A stretch of 64,000 nt of DNA from Lysobacter alkalisoli (GCF_006547045.1 NZ_CP041242.1:2304001-2368000); one strand, 5' to 3'; counted from the first letter of the stretch, positions 37,974 to 47,294 are shown. Notes: generated from the letters alone by a model not told the origin. Numbers and translations are program-made.

Positions 37974-37979
37974 TAGAAT
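37974..37979 (+). promoter_or_regulatory. Predicted -10 element of cysS
   Basis: TAGAAT lies 25 nt before the cysS ATG. No clear -35 is seen. Confidence 0.35.
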
Positions 37980-38004
37980 GCCGCGACTTCCTGTTGCATC
38001 TCCC

Positions 38005-39384
38005 ATGAGCCTCCATCTCTACAACAGCCTGACCCGGCGGGTCGAAGCCTTCTCGCCGGCCGATCCGGCGCGCACCACGATGTACCTGTGCGGGCCGACG
38101 GTCTACAACTACGTCCACATCGGCAACGCACGTGGCCCGGTGGTGTTCGGCGTGCTTGCCGACGTATTGCGCCGGCGCTTCGGCACCCTCGCCTACGCCC
38201 GCAACATCACCGACGTCGATGACAAGATCAACGCCGCGGCGAAGGAGCAGGGCGTGCCGATCTCGGCCATCACCGACCGCTTCGCCGCCGCCTATCGCGA
38301 GGACATGGCGGCGCTCGGGGTGAAGCCACCCGATCTGGAGCCGGCCGCGACCGCCCACATTCCACAGATCATTGCAATGATCGAGCGGCTGATCGAGGGC
38401 GGTCACGCCTATGCCGCCGACGGACATGTACTGTTCGCGGTCGACAGTTTCGACGAGTACGGCAAGCTGTCGCGCCGCGACCTGGATGAGATGCTGGCCG
38501 GCGCCCGCATCGAGGTCGCGCCATACAAGAAGAATCCAGGCGACTTCGTGCTGTGGAAACCGTCGACCGACGACCTCCCCGGCTGGGATTCACCCTGGGG
38601 CCGCGGGCGCCCGGGCTGGCACATCGAATGCTCGGCGATGGCCGCCGCCCACCTGGGCGAAACCATCGACATCCACGCCGGCGGCGTCGACCTGCAGTTC
38701 CCGCACCACGAGAACGAGGTCGCGCAGAGCGAATGCGCGCATGGCGGCCGGACCTTCGCCCGGTTCTGGCTGCACAACGGCATGCTCAACCTCGACGGCG
38801 CCAAGATGGCCAAGTCGGTCGGCAACATCCAGCGCGTGCACGAGCTGATCCGGCAGCACCCGCCTGAGGCGCTGCGCTACGCCCTGTTGAGCGCGCACTA
38901 CCGGCAGCCGCTGGACTGGTCGGACGGATTGATCGAGCAGAGCGTGCGGACGCTGGACCGGCTGTACGGGACGTTGCGCGACCTTGGCGACATTGAGGTC
39001 GAGACACGGATCCCGGACGGCATCGAGGCCGCGCTCGACGACGATCTCAATACCCCGCAGGCGTTGGCCGAACTGGCGCGCATCGCATCCGAGGCGCGCA
39101 AGGCCAGCGCCGACGGCACGACCGATGTGGACAAGGCCCGATTGAAGTCCGACCTGCTCGGCGCCGGCCTCGCCCTGGGCCTGCTTCAGCAGGACCCGGC
39201 CGCATGGTTCGCGCGCGGCGCCTCCGGCGAGGACGACGCCCGCATCCAGGCCCTGGTCGAGGAACGCATCGCGGCCAAGAAGGCCCGCGACTTCGCCCGC
39301 GCCGATGCGATCCGTGATCAATTGGCCCAGGATGGCATCATCCTGGAAGACACCCCACAAGGGGTGCGCTGGAAACGGGGTTAG
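38005..39384 (+). CDS. cysS: Cysteinyl-tRNA synthetase
   Basis: Class I synthetase (459 aa). HIGH-type motif HIGNAR follows the zinc-binding Cys of [12 protein letters not shown]; other zinc ligands are the Cys of HIECSAM and His/Glu of PHHENE. The KMSKS loop reads KMAKSVGN, with Ala for the usual first Ser. The C-terminal helical domain is complete. The frame is open upstream to 37798, but ATG 38005 gives the standard N-terminus [12 protein letters not shown]. Monocistronic; a long cruciform repeat follows it. Confidence 0.96.
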   Translation: MSLHLYNSLTRRVEAFSPADPARTTMYLCGPTVYNYVHIGNARGPVVFGVLADVLRRRFGTLAYARNITDVDDKINAAAKEQGVPISAITDRFAAAYREDMAALGVKPPDLEPAATAHIPQIIAMIERLIEGGHAYAADGHVLFAVDSFDEYGKLSRRDLDEMLAGARIEVAPYKKNPGDFVLWKPSTDDLPGWDSPWGRGRPGWHIECSAMAAAHLGETIDIHAGGVDLQFPHHENEVAQSECAHGGRTFARFWLHNGMLNLDGAKMAKSVGNIQRVHELIRQHPPEALRYALLSAHYRQPLDWSDGLIEQSVRTLDRLYGTLRDLGDIEVETRIPDGIEAALDDDLNTPQALAELARIASEARKASADGTTDVDKARLKSDLLGAGLALGLLQQDPAAWFARGASGEDDARIQALVEERIAAKKARDFARADAIRDQLAQDGIILEDTPQGVRWKRG

Positions 39385-39424
39385 GGCAGACCACTCCCCT
39401 CACAAAGAGCCTGCGCTCTGTCCA

Positions 39425-39532
39425 GAAGGCGGTGGTCATGCCTTTGCGCGACCGTCCGCAACATGGATGTTGCGGATGAGCCCCCATGGATGGGTTCACG
39501 GCGTGTCGCGCAAAGGCATGGCCACCGCCTTC
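39425..39532. repeat. Long cruciform element with 28-bp arms, copy 2
   Basis: Arms 39425-39452 and 39505-39532 pair over 28 bp with one G-U wobble. Two inner hairpins follow the pattern CCGCAACAT-GG-ATGTTGCGG and CCCAT-GG-ATGGG around GATGAGCC. Against the copy at 4056 the arms differ at several paired positions that all keep base pairing. CTGTCCA again precedes the left arm. Confidence 0.85.
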
Positions 39533-39570
39533 CACAGCACGTAACCGGCTTCACCCTTCTCTCCATCTTT

Positions 39571-39600
39571 CCCGGGTGCGCTCCGCCTATCCGGGCTACG
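39571..39600. repeat. REP-type repeat (family R1), half copy
   Basis: CCCGGGTGCGCTCCGCCTAT followed by CCGGGCTACG; a single arm immediately upstream of sufE. Confidence 0.6.
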
Positions 39601-39616
39601 TTGCAGCAAAGCGGCG

Positions 39617-39622
39617 TAAAAT
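39617..39622 (+). promoter_or_regulatory. Predicted -10 element of sufE
   Basis: TAAAAT lies 10 nt before the sufE ATG, so the mRNA would have almost no leader. No clear -35. Confidence 0.35.
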
Positions 39623-39632
39623 CACCCTTGCA

Positions 39633-40085
39633 ATGAACGCCATCGCCTCCCCCGCCACGCCCTTTCCGCTGGAACCGACCGCCACCGACGCACAGGCGGC
39701 GATCCGCGACGAGTTCGCGTTCTTCGGCGACTGGGCCGAACGCTACCAGTACCTGATCGACCTTGGCCGCAAGCTGCCGGACCTGCCGGCAGAGTGGAAG
39801 ACCGAGGAACACCGCCTGCACGGTTGCCAGTCCATGGTCTGGATCGTGCCCGAGGGTGACGCCTCGCGCCTGGACTTCCACGCCATCAGCGACTCGGCGA
39901 TCGTCTCCGGCCTGATCTACCTTGCCCTGCGCGTGTACTCGGGCCGCAGCGCCGCCGAGATCGCCGCCAGCGATGCCGACTACATCGCCGACATCGGCCT
40001 GGCCAAACACCTCTCGCCGACCCGCAGCAACGGCCTGGCCTCGCTGCTGGCCTTCATCCGCGCCGAGGCGGCGAAGCATCTGTAG
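39633..40085 (+). CDS. sufE: SufE family cysteine-desulfuration protein
   Basis: 150 aa. SufE accepts sulfane sulfur from the SufS cysteine desulfurase and passes it to the SufBCD Fe-S scaffold. The sulfur-accepting Cys is in HRLHGCQSMVW (about residue 65), and the helical C-terminus (LSPTRSNGLASLLAFIR) is conserved. ATG 39633 is chosen; the frame is open upstream but lies in repeat DNA. No suf operon is nearby. A REP hairpin covers the stop codon. Confidence 0.92.
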   Translation: MNAIASPATPFPLEPTATDAQAAIRDEFAFFGDWAERYQYLIDLGRKLPDLPAEWKTEEHRLHGCQSMVWIVPEGDASRLDFHAISDSAIVSGLIYLALRVYSGRSAAEIAASDADYIADIGLAKHLSPTRSNGLASLLAFIRAEAAKHL

Positions 40086-40137
40086 GAGTGCCCCTGGGCG
40101 CGACCATCGTCCCGGTCGCGCCCAGGGGCGCTCCTAC
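40082..40137. repeat. Palindromic REP (GTAGGAG type)
   Basis: 24-nt arms (40082-40105 and 40114-40137) start GTAGGAGTGCCCCTGGGCGC, with one wobble pair and an 8-nt loop, overlapping the sufE stop. A related half copy lies at 43951. This GTAGGAGCG...CGCTCCTAC type is common in Pseudomonas and Xanthomonas genomes. Confidence 0.8.
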
Positions 40138-40150
40138 GAACTCAGGAAGC

Positions 40151-40178
40151 AAAAAGGCCCCGCCGGAGCGAGGCCTTT
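40151..40178 (-). terminator. Rho-independent terminator of dksA
   Basis: On the minus strand AAAGGCC...GGCCTTT followed by TT encloses a G+C-rich loop, 29 nt after the dksA stop. The overlapping REP and this hairpin separate it from convergent sufE. Confidence 0.7.
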
Positions 40179-40206
40179 GTGATGCAGTCGAACGGGAGCC
40201 GGACCG

Positions 40207-41244
40207 TCAGTCCCCCATCTGCTTCTGCAGATGTTCCCAGCGCTCCTGGGCGTCGATGGTGCGCTCGGCGGTCAGGCGTGCGTCCAGGCGCTCCAGGCCG
40301 ATCTCTTCGCCGGTGTCCACGCAGTAGCCGTAGTCACCGTTGTCCAGGCGCTTGAGGGTGCTGTCGATCTTGCCGATCAGCTTGCGATAGCGGTCGCGGG
40401 TTCGCAGCTCCAGCGAGTTTTCGGTCTCGCGGGTCGCGCGCTCGGCCTCGTCGCCGACATCGCGGACTTCTTCCTTCAGGTTCTCGATGGTCTGCTTGGA
40501 CTCCTCGACCAGGTCGGCACGCCACTTCAGCAGGCGCTGGCGGAAGTATTCGAGCTGCAACGGGCTCATGTACTCCTCCTGCGCGCCCGGCCTGTAGCCT
40601 TCGGGCAGGATCGGGCGGCCGGTATCCGGATCGGTCTTGTACGGCACGACCTTGAACTTGTTCTTCGGCGCCGGCGCCTGCGGGCGCGCGGCTACCGCCA
40701 CCGCGACCTTGCCGGCCGGGCGTCTGGAAGCAGCCGGCTTGCTCTTGGCCGGCTCGGCAGCCTTGACCGGGGCCGTCTTGGTGGCCGGACGTGCGGCCGG
40801 CTTCTTCACCACGCCGGGCTTGGTCGCCTTCGCGGGGGCCGGCTTGCTTGCGGGGGCCTTCTTCACGTCGACCTTCTTCACTTCGACCTTCTTCACTGCG
40901 GCTTTCTTCGCCGCCGGTTTGGCGACAGCTTTCTTGGCAACGGCTTTCTTCACCGGCGCCTTCTTTGCCGGAGCCTTCTTGGCGACAGCCTTCTTCGCGG
41001 CCGCCTTTTTCACAGCGACCTTCTTTGCGGCTGGCTTCTTCACAGCAGCCTTCTTCGCGGCCGGCTTCTTGGCAGCGGTCTTCTTGGCAACGGCTTTCTT
41101 CACGGCAACCTTCTTTGCGGGGACCTTCTTCGCGGCCGGCTTTTTCGCGGCCACAACCTTCTTGGCGGTCTTGGCGGTCTTCTTCGCCACAGCCTTGCGG
41201 GAGGCAGGCTTGGCGGCCTTTGCGGTTTTCTTTTTCACTGCCAC
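40207..41244 (-). CDS. dksA: DksA/TraR-family RNA polymerase-binding protein with histone H1-like N-terminal tail
   Basis: 345 aa. The C-terminal 110-120 residues form a DksA domain: coiled-coil tip [18 protein letters not shown] with the two Asp that reach the polymerase active site, then the globular domain. Of the four zinc Cys only one remains (GYCVDTGEE... TIDAQER), as in Cys-poor DksA proteins. The N-terminal roughly 195 residues are Lys/Ala/Pro repeats ([17 protein letters not shown]) like histone H1 tails and probably bind nucleic acid. Start is GTG 41244: a promoter is predicted at 41290-41318 and AAGGA precedes it; the longer frame to 41343 lies upstream of that promoter. Confidence 0.88.
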   Translation of the reverse strand: MAVKKKTAKAAKPASRKAVAKKTAKTAKKVVAAKKPAAKKVPAKKVAVKKAVAKKTAAKKPAAKKAAVKKPAAKKVAVKKAAAKKAVAKKAPAKKAPVKKAVAKKAVAKPAAKKAAVKKVEVKKVDVKKAPASKPAPAKATKPGVVKKPAARPATKTAPVKAAEPAKSKPAASRRPAGKVAVAVAARPQAPAPKNKFKVVPYKTDPDTGRPILPEGYRPGAQEEYMSPLQLEYFRQRLLKWRADLVEESKQTIENLKEEVRDVGDEAERATRETENSLELRTRDRYRKLIGKIDSTLKRLDNGDYGYCVDTGEEIGLERLDARLTAERTIDAQERWEHLQKQMGD

Positions 41245-41289
41245 GGGCGACTCGTCCTTCTTGATTCCCTTGTGACGGGAAAGCGCGCT

Positions 41290-41318
41290 GTTATACCCTG
41301 CCCCGGCTACCGCGGCAA
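41290..41318 (-). promoter_or_regulatory. Predicted sigma-70 promoter of dksA
   Basis: Minus strand -35 TTGCCG (41313-41318), -10 TATAAC (41290-41295), 17-bp spacer. Start point near 41283, leaving about a 40-nt leader before GTG 41244. Confidence 0.55.
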
Positions 41319-41352
41319 CCGCAACCGCCGCGGATTTCCGCACGAAGGCCCC

Positions 41353-41646
41353 GTGATCGACCGTCTCCTCATTGCCCTGCTGCGCTTCTACAAACGGTGG
41401 ATAAGTCCGCTATTGGGCCCCCGCTGCCGCTTTCACCCCACCTGCTCGGTGTATGCAATGCAGGCCATCGCGCAGTATGGCGCCCTGAAAGGCAGCTGGC
41501 TGGCCGCCCGTCGGGTGCTGCGCTGCCACCCGTTGCACCCCGGCGGGTACGATCCGGTGCCGCAGCCACCCGGCCACGCCACCGACACTCCGTCGCCTGA
41601 ACAGAACCCGGACCCGCCCTCATGCCCTCATCCCCACGAACACTGA
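41353..41646 (+). CDS. yidD: Membrane protein insertion efficiency factor YidD
   Basis: 97 aa. Amphipathic inner-membrane-associated protein that assists YidC-dependent insertion. The conserved core is complete: [27 protein letters not shown] and [12 protein letters not shown]. Start is GTG 41353 preceded by GAAGG. The C-terminal Pro-rich tail (residues 70-97) is non-conserved and overlaps the dihydroorotase gene by 25 bp. YidD normally sits in the rpmH-rnpA-yidD-yidC cluster; here it is next to dksA and pyrC, away from that locus. Confidence 0.93.
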   Translation: MIDRLLIALLRFYKRWISPLLGPRCRFHPTCSVYAMQAIAQYGALKGSWLAARRVLRCHPLHPGGYDPVPQPPGHATDTPSPEQNPDPPSCPHPHEH

Positions 41647-42992
41647 TCGTCAACGCCCGGCTGGTGAACGAAGGCCGCGAATTCGACGGCGACCTGCGAA
41701 TCGCCGATGGCCGCATCGCCGAGATTGGCACCGGCCTGTCCGCGCGCGACGACGAAACCGTGATCGACGCCGCCGGCCGCCGCCTGCTGCCGGGCATGAT
41801 CGACGACCAAGTGCACTTCCGCGAACCAGGCATGGAATACAAGGCCGACATGGCCACCGAGTCGGCCGCGGCGGTCGCTGGCGGCCTGACCAGCTTCATG
41901 GACATGCCCAACACCAGTCCGCCGACACTCGACGCCGCCGCGCTGGAAGACAAGTACCGCCGCGCCGCCGGCCGCGTCTGGGGCAACCATGGCTTCTACC
42001 TGGGGGCAAGCAACGACAATCTCGAAGCGATCCGCACCCTCGATCCGCTTACCGCGCCTGGCGTGAAGGTGTTCATGGGTGCCTCGACCGGCAACATGCT
42101 GGTCGACGATCCCGAGATCCTCGACGCGATCTTCCGCGAGGTGCCGACCCCGATCATCACCCACTGCGAAGACACGCCGATGATCGAGGCCGAGACCGCC
42201 CGCTACAAGGCGAAGTACGGCGACGACATCCCGGCCGCCTGCCACCCGGACATCCGCTCGCGCGAGGCCTGCATCAAGTCGACCCGGCTGGCGATCGAGC
42301 TGGCCCGCCGCCACGGCACCCGCCTGCATGTGCTGCACATCTCCACCGCCGACGAGCTGGCGCTGTTCGAGGCCGGTCCGCTGGTCCGCGCCGACGGCAG
42401 CCGCAAGCAGATCACCGCCGAGACCTGCATCCACTTCCTGCGCTTCGACCGCCGCGACTACGAGACGCTCGGACATCTGATCAAGTGCAATCCGGCGATC
42501 AAGGACCCATCCGACCGCGAGGCGCTGATCCGGGCCGTCGCCGGCGACGTGATCGACGTGCTCGCCACCGACCACGCCCCGCACACGCTGGAGGAGAAGC
42601 ACAACCCCTACGTGCGCGCACCGAGCGGCCTGCCGCTGGTGCAGTTCGCGCTGGTCGCCGCACTGGAGCTGGTGCACGAGGGTCACATGGGCACTGCCCA
42701 GATCGTGCAGAAGTTCGCCCACGCACCGGCGCAGCTGTTCGACGTGGCCGAACGCGGCTTCCTGCGCGAGGGCTACTTCGCCGACCTGGTGCTCATCGAC
42801 GACGCGCCTGTCGATGGCAAACCATTCACGGTCGAGCGTTCGCAGGTGCTGTCGAAGTGCGGCTGGTCGCCATTCGAAGGCCGCAGCTTCCGGTCGCGAA
42901 TCGCCTCGACCTGGGTCAACGGCCGGCTGGTCTGGGACGGTGAGCGCCTGGTCGGCGAGCCGGATGGCCAGCGACTGACGTTCGCGCGATGA
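41622..42992 (+). CDS. pyrC: Dihydroorotase, class I type
   Basis: 456 aa amidohydrolase of the class I dihydroorotase/allantoinase group. Metal-site motifs: [10 protein letters not shown] (HxH position reads QVH), [10 protein letters not shown] with the bridging Lys, ITHCED, HVLHIST and LATDHAPHT. It would interconvert carbamoyl-aspartate and dihydroorotate in pyrimidine synthesis, although paralogous hydantoinase-like activity cannot be excluded. The first His of HxH is Gln, which is atypical and worth checking. It overlaps yidD and, by 4 bp, the M23 gene. Confidence 0.85.
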   Translation: MPSSPRTLIVNARLVNEGREFDGDLRIADGRIAEIGTGLSARDDETVIDAAGRRLLPGMIDDQVHFREPGMEYKADMATESAAAVAGGLTSFMDMPNTSPPTLDAAALEDKYRRAAGRVWGNHGFYLGASNDNLEAIRTLDPLTAPGVKVFMGASTGNMLVDDPEILDAIFREVPTPIITHCEDTPMIEAETARYKAKYGDDIPAACHPDIRSREACIKSTRLAIELARRHGTRLHVLHISTADELALFEAGPLVRADGSRKQITAETCIHFLRFDRRDYETLGHLIKCNPAIKDPSDREALIRAVAGDVIDVLATDHAPHTLEEKHNPYVRAPSGLPLVQFALVAALELVHEGHMGTAQIVQKFAHAPAQLFDVAERGFLREGYFADLVLIDDAPVDGKPFTVERSQVLSKCGWSPFEGRSFRSRIASTWVNGRLVWDGERLVGEPDGQRLTFAR

Positions 42993-43900
42993 GCCGCGCG
43001 ACGGCGCTTGCCCGGCCCGGCCCGCTTCTCGCCCTGCTGCTGATGGCCTGCGCCAGTCACCCGCCGCCCACCGCGGCGGCGACATCGACACAGGCCGACC
43101 GCCCTCCGTCCCTGCCCGCCCCCGGTCGTCCGGTCTCCCGTCCCACCGGCATCTCGTTCCTGCCGACCTCGGTTTCGCAGGGCGCACTGGTGATCGGGCT
43201 GGCCGATCCCGCTGCCCGGGTCGAGTACGACGGCCGCGTGTTGCGGGTCTCGCCGGAAGGCCGCTTCGTGCTCGGCGTTGGCCGCGACGCCAGCGGCGTG
43301 CTGGAAGTCCGGATCACTCAGCCCGACGGGCAATCCCTGGTCCACCGGATCGCGGTGACCCCGCGCGACTGGCCGGTCGAGCGCGTCAGCGGCGTGCCGC
43401 CGAAGACCGTCGATCCGCCCAAGGCCATCGCTGAACGCATCGCCCGCGAGCAGGCCCGGGTCACCGCCGCACGCACCCGCGATGATGCCCGTACCGATTT
43501 CACCCAGACTTTCATCTGGCCGGTGCAGGGACGGATCAGCGGCCGCTTCGGCAACCAGCGTGTCTACAACGGGAAACCCGGCTCGGCGCACTCGGGCATG
43601 GACATTGCCGCCGCCAACGGCACCCCGGTCAAGGCCCCGGCCGCAGGCATCGTCACCTTCGCCGACGCGGACCTGTACCTGACCGGCGGTACCGTCCTGC
43701 TTGACCACGGCCACGGCGTCAGCTCGAACTTCCTGCACCTGTCGCGGCTGGACGTGAGGGTCGGCGATCGCATCGAGCAGGGCCAGGTGATCGGCGCAGT
43801 CGGCGCCACCGGCCGTGCGACGGGGCCACATCTGCATTGGGGGATGAACTGGTTCGGCACCCGCGTCGACCCGCTGCTGGTGCTGGGCGACGCTCCCTAG
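42989..43900 (+). CDS. M23-family (LytM-type) peptidase, probable lipoprotein
   Basis: 303 aa. A signal sequence ends at LLLMACAS, a loose lipobox, suggesting an envelope lipoprotein. After a Pro-rich linker comes a beta domain (about 60-130), then a LytM domain (about 190-295) with zinc ligands in HSGMDIAA and GPHLHWGM and HLSRLDV between. The active-site set looks complete, so peptidoglycan endopeptidase activity is expected. ATG 42989 overlaps the dihydroorotase stop by 4 bp. Confidence 0.88.
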   Translation: MSRATALARPGPLLALLLMACASHPPPTAAATSTQADRPPSLPAPGRPVSRPTGISFLPTSVSQGALVIGLADPAARVEYDGRVLRVSPEGRFVLGVGRDASGVLEVRITQPDGQSLVHRIAVTPRDWPVERVSGVPPKTVDPPKAIAERIAREQARVTAARTRDDARTDFTQTFIWPVQGRISGRFGNQRVYNGKPGSAHSGMDIAAANGTPVKAPAAGIVTFADADLYLTGGTVLLDHGHGVSSNFLHLSRLDVRVGDRIEQGQVIGAVGATGRATGPHLHWGMNWFGTRVDPLLVLGDAP

Positions 43901-43950
43901 ACCGACGCATGGCACCCGAAGTGCCCACCTTGCTGGCAACCCCGCCCGCA

Positions 43951-43972
43951 GGAGCGGCCTTGGCCGCGATCG
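43951..43972. repeat. Half REP (GGAGCGGCC type)
   Basis: GGAGCGGCCTTGGCCGCGAT is one arm of the GTAGGAGCG repeat class seen complete at 40082. It lies between convergent genes. Confidence 0.5.
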
Positions 43973-43976
43973 TAAA

Positions 43977-44951
43977 TCAGTCGTGCCGGGGGCCGCTGCC
44001 GCTGACCTTGGCCACCGCGTCGTGCGGATGCAGGCTCTCGAAGTGGGCGACCTCGGCCTCGTAGCGTTCCACGTGCGGGTCGTTGCCCAGCACCGCGGCG
44101 ACACGACGGGCCGCGTCCTCGCAGAACATCAGGTTGGCGGCGTTGAGCGCGGCGAAGGCCTGCTCGTCTTCACGCTTGACCGCGGTCTGCACCGGCGTGC
44201 CGAGACGCTGCTCGAGCGCGTCGATCAGAGCCGCCAGCGGCAACTCCTCGAACTGCGGACGCAGTTGCAGGCGCACGCTGGCGCGGCTGCGCTGGGCGTG
44301 CGGGGTCGCGGCCAGGCCGCGTTCGGAGGCCAGCCAGTCGCCGACCACGGCGGTGGAGATCGGCCGGGCGTCGGCGAAGTCGGCGGAAAAGCGTTCGGCG
44401 TTGAGTTGCCGCGACAGCGCTGCCGAGGCCGGACAGGTGCTTGAATATTCCACCATGAACGCCAGCGACAGGCGCAGGTGGCCGTCGACCAGCAGGGCCT
44501 CGATCTCGATCGGGTAGCGCTTCCAGCCGGCATTGCCACTGGCCAGCGCCGGCCGCAGCAGCATCTGGTCGTAGCGCAACACCAGCCGCGCGGCCGACGA
44601 CAGGCCATCCTGCGAGTCGACCAGCGACTGCAGCACGCGGCGCAGGCCGGCCGGGGTCACCGCCTCGCTGGCAAAGGCGTCCTGAAGGCGCAGGTACAGG
44701 CGCGACATGTGGATGCCGCGCGCATCGGCGTCATCGAGGCTGACCGCGACATCGACCGAAGCCGCCACTTGCACCGGCTCGCCACCGGGGGTGGCGATGC
44801 GCAACGGCAGGGCGATGTGCGACATGCCGACCCATTCCAGCGCTCGCGCCTCGGCGGCGGCATCGAAGGCCACGTCGGGGAGCTGGCGGGAGGAGCTGGA
44901 CTGGGGATTCACGGCAAGGCCTTGCGATTTCGGGGAGGAAGTGCTGTTCAC
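43977..44951 (-). CDS. folE2: GTP cyclohydrolase FolE2 (type IB)
   Basis: 324 aa from GTG 44951; a GTG at 44912 with AAGG upstream is an equally good start giving 311 aa and beginning near the conserved LPDV. Type IB cyclohydrolases open GTP to dihydroneopterin triphosphate for folate without requiring zinc. Key segments: ALEWVGMSHIALPL, DDADARGIHMSRLY, the active-site Cys in SSTCPASAALS and Glu in VKREDEQAFAALN. FolE2 is often induced under zinc limitation; I did not find a convincing Zur box. Confidence 0.9.
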   Translation of the reverse strand: MNSTSSPKSQGLAVNPQSSSSRQLPDVAFDAAAEARALEWVGMSHIALPLRIATPGGEPVQVAASVDVAVSLDDADARGIHMSRLYLRLQDAFASEAVTPAGLRRVLQSLVDSQDGLSSAARLVLRYDQMLLRPALASGNAGWKRYPIEIEALLVDGHLRLSLAFMVEYSSTCPASAALSRQLNAERFSADFADARPISTAVVGDWLASERGLAATPHAQRSRASVRLQLRPQFEELPLAALIDALEQRLGTPVQTAVKREDEQAFAALNAANLMFCEDAARRVAAVLGNDPHVERYEAEVAHFESLHPHDAVAKVSGSGPRHD

Positions 44952-44996
44952 CCGGGCCGAGATGGGGGCACCGCCCCGGGATGCAACAACGGGGCC

Positions 44997-45002
44997 ATTC
45001 TA
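44997..45002 (-). promoter_or_regulatory. Predicted -10 element of folE2
   Basis: TAGAAT on the minus strand, 45 nt before GTG 44951. No good -35 was found. Confidence 0.3.
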
Positions 45003-45042
45003 GCGGTCTCCCGCCAGCCGCTCCGCAACGCAGGCGGAACGG

Positions 45043-45792
45043 TCAGTTGCGGGCCGCCCGCCAGGCCTTCGCCAATACGGCCCAGGGTTTCAGTGCCCGG
45101 CCCGGCTCGGCCAGCCCCAATCGGGCCCTAGCCAACGCGGTCCAGAGCCGGCGTGGCAGGGTCGCGGCCGGTGCCATCGGCCAGCGCTGGCGCAACTGCC
45201 CGGCCCAGATCGCCGTCGGCTCGCCCTCCCCGGCCCGGGCGAATATCGCCAGCGGCACGTGGCCGTCGCCTTCGTGGAAAAAGCGCGCCTGCAGCAGGCA
45301 GGCGGCGATCGCGTCGCGCGAGGCCCGCACGGCCCCCGGCGCGGGGTCCTGCGCCCTGTCCAGCCCGGCGCCGAACAACCGCAACTCCACTTCTGCCGCA
45401 GCCGTGGCGAATGGCTCAAGCAATGCAAAGGCCTCGGCATGGTCGCCCGGCCGTTCGCGACTGGCCTGCAGCGCCGGCAAGGCTGCCGCCAGCGTGTCCC
45501 AGCCTGCCGGCAACCGTTGCAGGTCGATCCCGAGCGGATGCCGGCGCGCACCGCGCGACCAGCCACCCAGCTCTTCGGCCCACCAGGCCAACTTCGCCTC
45601 GCCGGGACGCGGATCGCGACCGCCCCAGGCGGCGTCGCCCAGTTCCTGCAACAACGCAGCCCAGGCCAGAACGGTCGCGCGCTGGCCCGCGGGCACGAAG
45701 ACCTCGGCCAGGCTCCACTCCGGCCAGCGCTGCCGCCATTTGGCGATAAAGCTGTCCAGCGCATCCTGGTTGGAAGCGGTCTCGATATTCAT
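45043..45792 (-). CDS. Squalene/phytoene synthase-like protein, degenerate
   Basis: 249 aa. The segment LLQELGDAAWGGRDPRPGEAKLAWWAEEL followed by RHPLG aligns by eye with the trans-isoprenyl-diphosphate synthase (squalene/phytoene synthase) fold, where the first Asp-rich motif precedes KLAWWREEL. The Asp motif here (DAAWGGRD) is altered and no second DxxxD is evident, so catalysis is doubtful; NDUFAF6-type non-catalytic relatives exist. ATG 45792 overlaps the gph stop by 4 bp, so it is in the ubiG-gph transcription unit. Function unknown. Confidence 0.65.
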   Translation of the reverse strand: MNIETASNQDALDSFIAKWRQRWPEWSLAEVFVPAGQRATVLAWAALLQELGDAAWGGRDPRPGEAKLAWWAEELGGWSRGARRHPLGIDLQRLPAGWDTLAAALPALQASRERPGDHAEAFALLEPFATAAAEVELRLFGAGLDRAQDPAPGAVRASRDAIAACLLQARFFHEGDGHVPLAIFARAGEGEPTAIWAGQLRQRWPMAPAATLPRRLWTALARARLGLAEPGRALKPWAVLAKAWRAARN

Positions 45793-46460
45793 CGCTGCGG
45801 CCAACGCCCGCGATCGGCCAGTTCAACCGGCTGCTCGATCAACGTATCGCCGCCCCAGTCCCGGGGTCGGTCGTCCGGCAGGCGGTAGCCCCACAACGCA
45901 ACCACCGAGCGCATGCCAGCCGCGTGCGCGGCGACGATGTCGCGCTCGTCGTCACCGACGTAGACACAATCGGCCGGATCGACTCCGATCGCCTTGGCCG
46001 CATGCAGCAGCGGCAACGGGTGCGGCTTGCGCTCGGGCAATGTGTCGCCGCCAACCAATACCGCGCAGCGCTCCGCCCAGCCGAGATGCGGCAGCAATTC
46101 GCGGGCCAGATGCTCGGGTTTGTTGGTGACGATGCCCCAGACCGTGCCGGCCGCTTCAAGCGCGCCGAGCATGGCCTCGACGCCGTCGAACACGCCTCCA
46201 TGACGGCCGATCTCGCGCTGGTAGTGGTCGAGGAAGGCCGGCACCCGGGAGAGGCGTTCGTCCTCGGCCAGGTCGGGGAACGCCGCCTGCAGCATCGCCC
46301 GTGCGCCGCGCGAGACATGCGGACGGAATCCAGCCAAGGTCATCGGCGCGCGGCCGTCTGCTTCAAGCATCGCGTTGGCCGCGGCGAGCAGGTCGTGGAC
46401 GCTGTCGGCGAGGGTGCCGTCGAGGTCGAAAAGGGCGGCCTTGGGGAAGACTGGAGACAT
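45789..46460 (-). CDS. gph: HAD phosphatase, phosphoglycolate phosphatase / MupP type
   Basis: 223 aa, HAD subfamily IA. Motif I FDLDGTLADS, motif II GIVTNKP, Lys in ERKPHP and motif IV YVGDDERD. Sequence-based annotation would give phosphoglycolate phosphatase. The neighbours argue for MupP, the N-acetylmuramate-6-phosphate phosphatase of cell-wall recycling: in Pseudomonas the order mtaD-like deaminase, ubiG, mupP is the same. The two functions cannot be separated by eye. Confidence 0.85.
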   Translation of the reverse strand: MSPVFPKAALFDLDGTLADSVHDLLAAANAMLEADGRAPMTLAGFRPHVSRGARAMLQAAFPDLAEDERLSRVPAFLDHYQREIGRHGGVFDGVEAMLGALEAAGTVWGIVTNKPEHLARELLPHLGWAERCAVLVGGDTLPERKPHPLPLLHAAKAIGVDPADCVYVGDDERDIVAAHAAGMRSVVALWGYRLPDDRPRDWGGDTLIEQPVELADRGRWPQR

Positions 46461-46481
46461 TGGAAGGCGGTTCTGAGATGA

Positions 46482-47198
46482 CTACATCGCCGGCTTCAGT
46501 GCGCAAGCCAGGTAGTTGATATCGGTACGTTCGATCACCCGCGCGGCATTGCGCCAGGGTTCGTACATCAGGCCGCTGACGTCCTCCAGCTGCAGACCGG
46601 CGGCGCGCAGCCAGGCGGCCAGCTCGGACGGACGGATGAAATCGCGGTAGTGGTGGGTCCCCTTGGGCAGCACGCGGGCAACGTACTCGGCGCCGACGAT
46701 CGCCAGCGCGAACGCGGCCGGGGTACGGTTGAGCGTCGACAGGAACAGGCGGCCACCCGGCTTGAGCAGCGTGGCGCAGGCGCGGACGATCGCGGCCGGG
46801 TCCGGCACGTGCTCGAGCATCTCCATGCAGGTGACGGCATCGAACCGGCCGGGCATTTCCGCCGCCAGCGACTCCACCGACTGCAGCCTGTAGTCGACGC
46901 TGACGCCGGTCTCCAGCCGGTGCAGGCGGGCGACCTTGACCAGTTCCGGGGCCAGGTCGATCGCGGTGACCTCGGCACCCTCGCCCGCCAGCGCCTCACT
47001 GAGCAGGCCACCGCCGCAGCCGACGTCGAGCGCCCTCGCGCCTTGCAGTGGGACGCGGCCGGTGACGTAGCCCAGACGCGCCGGATTCAGCGCATGCAGC
47101 GCCTTCTGCGGGCCTTGCGGATCCCACCAGCGCTGGGCGAGCGCGCCGAACTTGTCGAGTTCGGCCTGGCTGAAGTTGGTGTTGTCGGGTTGACTCAT
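46482..47198 (-). CDS. ubiG: 3-demethylubiquinone-9 3-methyltransferase / polyprenyl-dihydroxybenzoate methyltransferase
   Basis: SAM-dependent O-methyltransferase (238 aa) performing both O-methylations of ubiquinone. SAM motif [36 protein letters not shown] and the UbiG-specific [14 protein letters not shown] are all present. N-terminus [21 protein letters not shown] is diagnostic. It lies 21 bp upstream of gph in the same operon. Confidence 0.96.
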   Translation of the reverse strand: MSQPDNTNFSQAELDKFGALAQRWWDPQGPQKALHALNPARLGYVTGRVPLQGARALDVGCGGGLLSEALAGEGAEVTAIDLAPELVKVARLHRLETGVSVDYRLQSVESLAAEMPGRFDAVTCMEMLEHVPDPAAIVRACATLLKPGGRLFLSTLNRTPAAFALAIVGAEYVARVLPKGTHHYRDFIRPSELAAWLRAAGLQLEDVSGLMYEPWRNAARVIERTDINYLACALKPAM

Positions 47199-47294
47199 GG
47201 TGGGTCTGATTTCGTTCGCGTGGTGGGTATCGTTGCGCTCAACCCACCCTGCAACAACCCGCAGTGTGGACAGCGCCGGAGGCGAAACCCATCG

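Noticed and set aside
40870-41230. Regularly spaced short repeats suggestive of a CRISPR or minisatellite
   Set aside because: The repeats are Lys/Ala codons of the DksA tail; there are no unique spacers of constant length.
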